DNA of 64,000 nucleotides. Source: Actinomycetota bacterium. Its GTDB lineage: Bacteria > Actinomycetota > Aquicultoria > Subteraquimicrobiales > UBA9087. The notes under the pieces are model-generated. The model saw only the letters and a list, made by a program, of their open reading frames with translations, searched no databases and had not been told where the DNA came from. Below are positions 59,158 to 64,000 of this stretch, in pieces; positions within the stretch are counted from its first letter, which is position 1; each line of letters opens with the position of its first letter. The DNA is taken from positions 1 to 64,000 of the forward strand of contig JASEEZ010000005.1 in the NCBI GenBank assembly GCA_030019215.1, in the 5' to 3' direction. The position numbers and the translations under genes are program-made.

Positions 59158-59972
59158 GAAAGGAACGGGCTGATATTCTTCTGGTGAAAAAAGGATTCTT
59201 TCCCAGCAGAGAAAGGGCGAAGGCGGCTATTCTAGAGGGAAATGTTTTTACCAACGGTAGACTCGTTGAGAAAGTTGGCACTCTGCTCGATCCCGATGGT
59301 GTAATTTCAGTCAAGAAAGAAATCCCTTATGTTTCTCGAGGTGGCTTAAAGCTCGAAAAAGCCCTGAGAGAATTCAACATACACGTCGATGGTAAAGTGG
59401 CACTTGATGTGGGCGTCTCCACGGGGGGGTTCACCGATTGCTTGCTCAAGCACGGGGCTGAACGTGTAATCGCCGTGGATGTGGGGTACGGTCATTTGGC
59501 TTGGCCTCTTCGTCAAGACCCCCGGGTGTGTCTTTTGGAGAGAACCAATATTCGGCATCTTACACCCGATAGAGTGCCCGCAAGGGCGAATATAGCCACG
59601 GTCGATGTCTCTTTTATTTCGGTGGAAAAAATCATCGAAAACCTTAAGCGCCTTTTGGAGCCCGGGGCGGAACTGGCAATTCTGGCTAAGCCACAGTTCG
59701 AGGTCGGCAGAGAGTTTGTTGAGAAGGGAATCGTGCGGGATCCCAATACCCACAAAGCGATACTTATCCATCTCTGGAATTTTTTTGAAGGAAGCAGCTT
59801 CATTGTAAAAGGATTGATTTTCTCCCCTATCGTGGGGGCGAAAGGGAATATTGAATTCTTTTTTCATCTTTCTTTGAATGGTGGGGAGCCAACCAAATCG
59901 GAGGCGATTGCTGAGCGAGTGAATTGGGTTGTCGACGAGGCTCACCGTCTTTTGGGAAAGAAAGGTAATTAG
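59154..59972 (+). CDS. tlyA: TlyA family rRNA 2'-O-methyltransferase/hemolysin-like
   Basis: A 272-residue protein with an N-terminal S4 RNA-binding domain (ERADILLVKKGFFPSRERAK) and an FtsJ-type SAM methyltransferase domain (VALDVGVSTGGFTDCLLKHG, IAVDVGYGHLAW, KPQFEVGREFVEKGIVRDP). Actinobacterial TlyA methylates C1409 and C1920 ribose positions. The start is TTG overlapping the dxs stop by 4 bases (TTGA). One Asp-to-Ser-type change (GVSTGG where GASTGG is usual at the second residue) is minor. Confidence 0.93.
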   Translation: MRKERADILLVKKGFFPSRERAKAAILEGNVFTNGRLVEKVGTLLDPDGVISVKKEIPYVSRGGLKLEKALREFNIHVDGKVALDVGVSTGGFTDCLLKHGAERVIAVDVGYGHLAWPLRQDPRVCLLERTNIRHLTPDRVPARANIATVDVSFISVEKIIENLKRLLEPGAELAILAKPQFEVGREFVEKGIVRDPNTHKAILIHLWNFFEGSSFIVKGLIFSPIVGAKGNIEFFFHLSLNGGEPTKSEAIAERVNWVVDEAHRLLGKKGN

Positions 59973-59989
59973 GGAAGGGTTGGTGAGGG

Positions 59990-60850
59990 ATGAGAAGTAT
60001 TGCCATCGTGCCTCATCTTGAGAAAAAAGAGGCCGTTTCTCTGGCGAAAGAGCTTATAGAGTGGTTTTTAAAGCGCCACGTAGAGATCAAGCTACCCGCT
60101 GAGGATGCCTCGGTTCTTGGCCATCCCGAAGTGGGTTTTCCGGAGGAGCGGGTCACCGAAGAGGTTGATTTTATCGTTGTTTTGGGTGGCGACGGAACTA
60201 TCCTCCGAACGGCCAGGTTGCTCAAAGGCAGAGATGTTCCCATTCTCGGGGTTAATTTGGGCAGATTTGGTTTTCTCGCGGAGGTCGAAGTCTCTCAGCT
60301 CTATTTCGCCCTTTCCAGAGTCCTGGATGGCAAATTTCGCTTGGAGAAGAGGATGATGCTGGAGTGCGAGGTGTTCTCCGGCAATGAGGTTGTTGGTAAG
60401 CAGTTGGCCCTCAATGAAGTGGTATTGGGGGGAGGGGGGCGACAAAGACTCCTTGAATTCGATGTCTATGTCAATGGAGAGCCCTTTAGTCGATGTGCTT
60501 CCGATGGGCTCATCATCGCCACTCCGACTGGCTCAACGGCCTATTTTCTCTCCGCGGGAGGACCACTGGTTTCCCCTTCCACTAGGTTGATTCTTTTGGT
60601 TCCCGTTTGCCCACATACTCTTTTTAGTAGGAGCTTGGTTTTGACCGAGACCGATGAGATTAGGGTGAGTTGCCCAGGTTCTAAGAATTCCGCGGTCATG
60701 GTGAGCGTCGACGGAGTCATCCTTTTTGAAAAGCCCTTCGATTTCGTTAGAGTTTCAACTTCATCCCACACCACGAACCTGATCAAAGTCGATGGACGGG
60801 ATTTTTGTTCCCTGTTGAGAGAGAAGCTGAGACTCTGGGACTCCTTTTGA
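59990..60850 (+). CDS. nadK: NAD kinase
   Basis: A 286-residue enzyme phosphorylating NAD to NADP. The catalytic GGDGTILRTAR motif, NLGRFGFLAEV, LNEVVLGGGG (family NE motif) and the CASDGLIIATPTGSTAYFLSAGG signature are all present. It lies between tlyA and recN, the order seen in actinobacteria, with an 17-base gap after tlyA. Confidence 0.95.
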   Translation: MRSIAIVPHLEKKEAVSLAKELIEWFLKRHVEIKLPAEDASVLGHPEVGFPEERVTEEVDFIVVLGGDGTILRTARLLKGRDVPILGVNLGRFGFLAEVEVSQLYFALSRVLDGKFRLEKRMMLECEVFSGNEVVGKQLALNEVVLGGGGRQRLLEFDVYVNGEPFSRCASDGLIIATPTGSTAYFLSAGGPLVSPSTRLILLVPVCPHTLFSRSLVLTETDEIRVSCPGSKNSAVMVSVDGVILFEKPFDFVRVSTSSHTTNLIKVDGRDFCSLLREKLRLWDSF

Positions 60851-60885
60851 GTCAATGATTGCGGGTTACTCAGGGAGAGCAAATA

Positions 60886-62622
60886 ATGCTTCGGGAGCTA
60901 CACATCAAGAACTTTGCCCTTATCGACGAGTCCTATCTGGAGCTTGGAGAGGGACTTACCGTCCTGACTGGCGAAACGGGAGCCGGGAAGACGATCATTA
61001 TCGAGGCAATGAATCTGCTCATCGGTGAGCGAGCCGATACCACCCTCATTAGAACCGGTAGTGCCCAGGCTCACGTCGAAGGTTTGTTCTCCCTCGAATC
61101 TAGCCATTTGATCCCTGAATTCGATTGGGAGGAACTTTCCCCCGATGCGAGAGGCGAGTTTGTAATCTCTCGCATTATTTCCAACGAGGGCAAGAGCAAG
61201 TGCTATATTGGGGGAAAGTTGGTTGCTTTGGGTTCTCTGTTGTCTCTGGGAAATAACCTGGTTGATCTTCACGGACAGCACGAGCATCAATCCCTCTTAA
61301 AGCCCGCTCTTCATCTAGATTATCTGGACATGTATGGTGGTGAGGAGCTTTCGAAGTTGAGGGGAGAGTTTGCCGAGGGCTATCGGAAGCTTGATGATTT
61401 GAGACAGGAACTTGAGCGACTTTGTTTGAACGAGGCTGAGAGGTTGAAGCGAATTGACTTACTCAAGTTTCAGATCGATGAGATCGAAAGGGCAAATCTT
61501 CAGCGAGGCGAGGGAGAGAGTTTGAACAGAGAGCGGGCTATATTGAGGAACGCTGAGGGGCTTTACTCAGCAAGTCAGCAAGCTTACCAAGCTATCTCTG
61601 GCGATGAAACCCTCCAGGGAGCCTTGGATTGTGTGCACCAAGCTGTTCAGGAGATGAAGACGGTCTCCAGTATAGATGAGAATCTGGATGAAATTTGCCG
61701 AACTCTCGAGTCCCTTTCGTACGAGATGGAGGATTGTGCGCGCTGCCTCAATGCTTATCGAGAGGGAATAGATTTTAGCCCCGGGCGTCTGGATGAGATA
61801 GAGTCACGTCTGGCACTCGTGGATTTGTTGAAGAAAAAGTATGGGAAGAGCATTGAAGAGATCATTGGATATAAGGATAAAGCTGAAGTTGAGCTCGATG
61901 AATTAGCGGATAGTGGGAATAGGGCACAAGCTTTAGAGGGTGAAGTGGCTGAGTTAGAGGAAAAACTGGGTTTGCTTGCAGGTAAAATTTCCGATGCAAG
62001 AAGGGGGATAGCGTCACGATTTGAAAAAGAGGTTCAGCTCCAACTCCAGGAGTTAAATATGGCCAATGCGAGGTTTAAGGTTGCCATTGAGCAGGAGCCT
62101 TGTCTAGGTGGATTACCAGTGGGGAAAAAGAGTCTTAAGGCTTCACCGCAAGGGGTGGACCAGGTTGAATTTCTGATCTCGCCCAATCCCGGTGAACCCC
62201 TGAAATCTTTGGCGAAAATAGCTTCCGGAGGCGAGATCTCTCGAATAATGCTGGCATTGAAAATTATCCTGGCTGGAATAGATAACATCCCCATCTTAAT
62301 TTTCGACGAGATAGACGTGGGAATAGGGGGAAAGGCCGCCTCTGCCATCGGTCAAAAACTGGCCCTGTTGGCTCGAAATCATCAGGTGGTCTGTGTCACG
62401 CATCTTCCTCAAATTGCCTCTTTTGCCGACAGGCATTTTTATGTTTATAAAAAGGAAGTCGAGGGGAGAACATCGATACGGGTGGAACCCCTTGATTCGG
62501 AAGGGCGAACCAATGAACTTGCCCGCATGCTTAGTGGCGCGGCTGTTTCTGCGGTTTCTAGAAAGCATGCCAAGGAGATGATAGAATCGGCAGAAAAAGT
62601 GAAGGTGGCAGTCAGAGGATGA
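60886..62622 (+). CDS. recN: DNA repair protein RecN
   Basis: A 578-residue SMC-like ATPase of double-strand break repair. Walker A LTGETGAGKTIIIEAMNLLI, the Q-loop region DLHGQHEHQSLLKP, two long coiled-coil arms (about 150-220 and 290-400), signature ASGGEISRIMLALK and Walker B PILIFDEIDVGIGGKAA, then THLPQIASFADRHF. I chose the ATG at 60886, which gives the family start LRELHIKNFALID behind AGGGAGAG. Confidence 0.95.
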   Translation: MLRELHIKNFALIDESYLELGEGLTVLTGETGAGKTIIIEAMNLLIGERADTTLIRTGSAQAHVEGLFSLESSHLIPEFDWEELSPDARGEFVISRIISNEGKSKCYIGGKLVALGSLLSLGNNLVDLHGQHEHQSLLKPALHLDYLDMYGGEELSKLRGEFAEGYRKLDDLRQELERLCLNEAERLKRIDLLKFQIDEIERANLQRGEGESLNRERAILRNAEGLYSASQQAYQAISGDETLQGALDCVHQAVQEMKTVSSIDENLDEICRTLESLSYEMEDCARCLNAYREGIDFSPGRLDEIESRLALVDLLKKKYGKSIEEIIGYKDKAEVELDELADSGNRAQALEGEVAELEEKLGLLAGKISDARRGIASRFEKEVQLQLQELNMANARFKVAIEQEPCLGGLPVGKKSLKASPQGVDQVEFLISPNPGEPLKSLAKIASGGEISRIMLALKIILAGIDNIPILIFDEIDVGIGGKAASAIGQKLALLARNHQVVCVTHLPQIASFADRHFYVYKKEVEGRTSIRVEPLDSEGRTNELARMLSGAAVSAVSRKHAKEMIESAEKVKVAVRG

Positions 62623-62625
62623 GTC

Positions 62626-63396
62626 ATGGAGATTGGAAGCCAAGATAGAGCTGGGCGACGCAGTAATCGTCAGAGGGTTTATAGGCCTCGCAGGAACCGG
62701 GGCTTTTTACTGGCTCTTATCTTTGCTTTCATCGTTTGTCTTGTGGTCTGGGGGCGGGGGTTCGGGGGAAAATCTTCGGAGATCGATTCCACCGAGGAGC
62801 TGAATATTTCCTCCAGTACTTTAGAGGGAGCTTCATTTTTTTCCCGCGTGAGTTCCACCGATTTGATTATCCATTTTCCAGCGGATTTTTCTGAGATGAT
62901 AGCGATCGGCTTTCACCAAGCTTCTAATCCAAAGGCTTACCCTCTGGAACCCATTGGGCATTGTCTCGTGGATGAGACGACGCAAACGGTGAGCGAGACG
63001 ATATCGAAATCTAAATTTCCCACCCTTTTCGTGATGAATGCCAGAGGGAGGGGAGGTTCTCCCACCTCGGCGGCGGATGTAGCCGTCAAGCCCGGTACTT
63101 TGATTAGGAGTCCGGTTGATGGCGTGGTGACCAAGATAAAGACCTATTATCTATATGGAAAGCATCCAGATTATCATGTTGAGATAGAACCCAGGGGTCA
63201 TCCTGAGCTCCGAGTGGCCATGATTCATCTTGATGAATTGGAGGTAAAAGTGGGAAGCAAGGTGAGTCATGGAAAGACGGTGGTGGGGAAGGTTCGCAGA
63301 CTCTCGCGATTACAATCCCAGATAGATAGATATTTACCGGAGCATTACGATCATGTTCACATACAGGTTAATCCCTACGAACCGGAGGGAGAGTAG
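62626..63396 (+). CDS. Membrane-anchored degenerate LytM/M23-like protein
   Basis: A 256-residue protein with a basic N-terminus, one membrane helix (about 26-43) and an extracellular M23-like fold. Compared with active LytM enzymes, the first metal-binding His of HxxxD appears replaced (PTSAADVAVKPGTLIRSPVDG has Asp but Thr where His is expected), while the later His in MIHLDEL and the HxH in HVHIQVN remain. It is therefore probably non-catalytic, like EnvC-type activators. It starts 3 bases after recN and precedes steA, which suggests a role in cell-wall hydrolysis at division. Confidence 0.7.
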   Translation: MEIGSQDRAGRRSNRQRVYRPRRNRGFLLALIFAFIVCLVVWGRGFGGKSSEIDSTEELNISSSTLEGASFFSRVSSTDLIIHFPADFSEMIAIGFHQASNPKAYPLEPIGHCLVDETTQTVSETISKSKFPTLFVMNARGRGGSPTSAADVAVKPGTLIRSPVDGVVTKIKTYYLYGKHPDYHVEIEPRGHPELRVAMIHLDELEVKVGSKVSHGKTVVGKVRRLSRLQSQIDRYLPEHYDHVHIQVNPYEPEGE

Positions 63397-63457
63397 CTGT
63401 CGTTAATGTCTTTAATTACACAAGGGATTCAGTTTCCGCCGGGTTTGGGAGGAATTT

Positions 63458-64000
63458 ATGCATTACGCGGGTACCGCGAAGCTGGATAAGCGAACGAAAA
63501 ATTTGGTTAAGCGTCTGAAGGCCAAGGATATTGCCATTATCGACCACGCCGACCTCGACAGGGTAACCGCCGAGTCGCTTCTGGAGACGAAGGTTAAAGT
63601 GGTTGTGAATGCCAGTCCATTTATGACTGGTCGTTATCCGAACATCGGTCCCCTGATTCTATACTCGGCCGGAGTACATCTCATCGATGAGGTGGGCCAG
63701 GGGATCTTTCAAAAAGTTAGTGAGGGTGAAAAGTTGGTGGTTCGAGACGGAGAACTCCTTCGCGATGGTGAACTCGTAGGCCAGGGGAAGGTTCTTGCTC
63801 ATCAGGATATTCAAGATATCCTGGAGAGGGGCAAGAAAAGCCTGGATGCCGAGTTGGAAAGGTTTGCGACTAACACCCTTCGCCACATTCAGGAGGAAAA
63901 GGGCCTGCTTCTGGAGGAAGTCGAATTGCCCGATATTACCACGCAATTTTCTCGATGTCAGGCGTTGATTGTGGTTAGGGGCTACGACTACAAGGAAGAC
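63458..64000 (+). CDS. steA: Cytokinetic ring protein SteA (partial)
   Basis: The first 181 codons of a SteA-like protein; the gene continues past the window. It begins HYAGTAKLDKRTKNLVKRL and contains KDIAIIDHADLDRVTAESLL, VVVNASPFMTGRYPNIGPLI and LVVRGYDYKED. In Corynebacterium SteA works with SteB in septal cell-wall remodelling and daughter-cell separation. ATG with GGGAGGAA 5 bases upstream. The recN-steA neighbourhood is characteristic of actinobacteria. Confidence 0.88.
   Translation, partial: MHYAGTAKLDKRTKNLVKRLKAKDIAIIDHADLDRVTAESLLETKVKVVVNASPFMTGRYPNIGPLILYSAGVHLIDEVGQGIFQKVSEGEKLVVRDGELLRDGELVGQGKVLAHQDIQDILERGKKSLDAELERFATNTLRHIQEEKGLLLEEVELPDITTQFSRCQALIVVRGYDYKED

Noticed and set aside
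62892-62935. His in GFHQASNPKA of the LytM-like protein as the missing first metal ligand
   Set aside because: It lies well before the conserved VKPGTLIRSPVDGVV strand, whereas the HxxxD motif of M23 enzymes directly precedes that strand; I therefore treat the ligand as lost.

Overview
This window reads as a chromosomal segment from a Gram-positive-type (monoderm) bacterium, probably a deep-branching actinobacterial lineage. Three things support that. The right end carries the order tlyA-nadK-recN-LytM-like-steA, which matches the actinobacterial steA neighbourhood, and SteA is a typical actinobacterial protein. Gene order in most of the window also follows the Bacillus/Firmicutes housekeeping order: queA-tgt-yajC-secDF-rel-dtd-hisS-aspS-6S RNA-rarA-mnmA-alaS-ruvX-mltG, and aroQ-pepP-efp-accB/C-asp23-nusB-xseB-ispA-dxs-tlyA-recN. 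No pilus secretin or other outer-membrane gene is present. Every protein gene lies on the + strand. TTG and GTG starts behind GAGGTGA/GGGGTGA-type Shine-Dalgarno (SD) sequences are common.

Layout. 0.1-6.2 kb: DUF2905 protein, queuosine genes queA and tgt, yajC, an HD phosphohydrolase, secD and secF. 6.2-8.5 kb: a phasin-like protein and a UbiB kinase. 8.9-15.6 kb: rel, dtd, a metallo-beta-lactamase, hisS, aspS. 15.6-15.8 kb: a 6S RNA whose promoter lies in the end of aspS. 16.2-24.8 kb: rarA, mnmA, two envelope-type small proteins, an AI-2E permease, alaS, ruvX, mltG. 24.9-43.9 kb: a YqeG phosphatase and aroE leading into a large type IV pilus region (two pilB, pilT, pilC, major pilin, prepilin peptidase, seven minor pilins or pseudopilins, pilMNO and a PilP-like protein). 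43.9-49.5 kb: aroC, aroK, aroB, an O-antigen ligase/TPR protein, aroQ. 49.7-59.2 kb: M24 peptidase, efp, a pyruvate carboxylase B-biotin carrier fusion, accC, asp23, nusB, xseB, ispA, dxs. 59.2-64 kb: tlyA, nadK, recN, a degenerate LytM protein, and steA, cut by the window edge.

The most notable finding is the control of the pilus genes. The major pilin is preceded by a sigma-28-type promoter (TAAAGTTT-N12-GCCGATAT), then a class I cyclic-di-GMP riboswitch, a long terminator hairpin, a 20-codon leader ORF and finally the pilin start. The same promoter type stands before the yqeG-aroE-pilB-pilB operon and before two minor-pilin operons. This suggests that pilus assembly is a regulon of a FliA/SigD/WhiG-like sigma factor, with an added c-di-GMP checkpoint on pilin supply.

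Second, the biotin carrier of acetyl-CoA carboxylase is fused in frame to a carboxyltransferase gene, yet an SD and ATG remain inside the gene. One locus could therefore make both the long fusion and a stand-alone AccB.

Third, the intergenic DNA is crowded with repeats of several families: palindromic elements with compensatory stem changes, CTAG-targeting MITE-like elements (one nested in another), 17-bp CCCCGCC/GGCGGGG micro-palindromes that also lie inside coding regions, and long tracts built from a small vocabulary of short words. Some of these touch genes directly. One element end appears to supply the start codon and first codons of a pseudopilin, and a MITE junction coincides with the stop codon of another.
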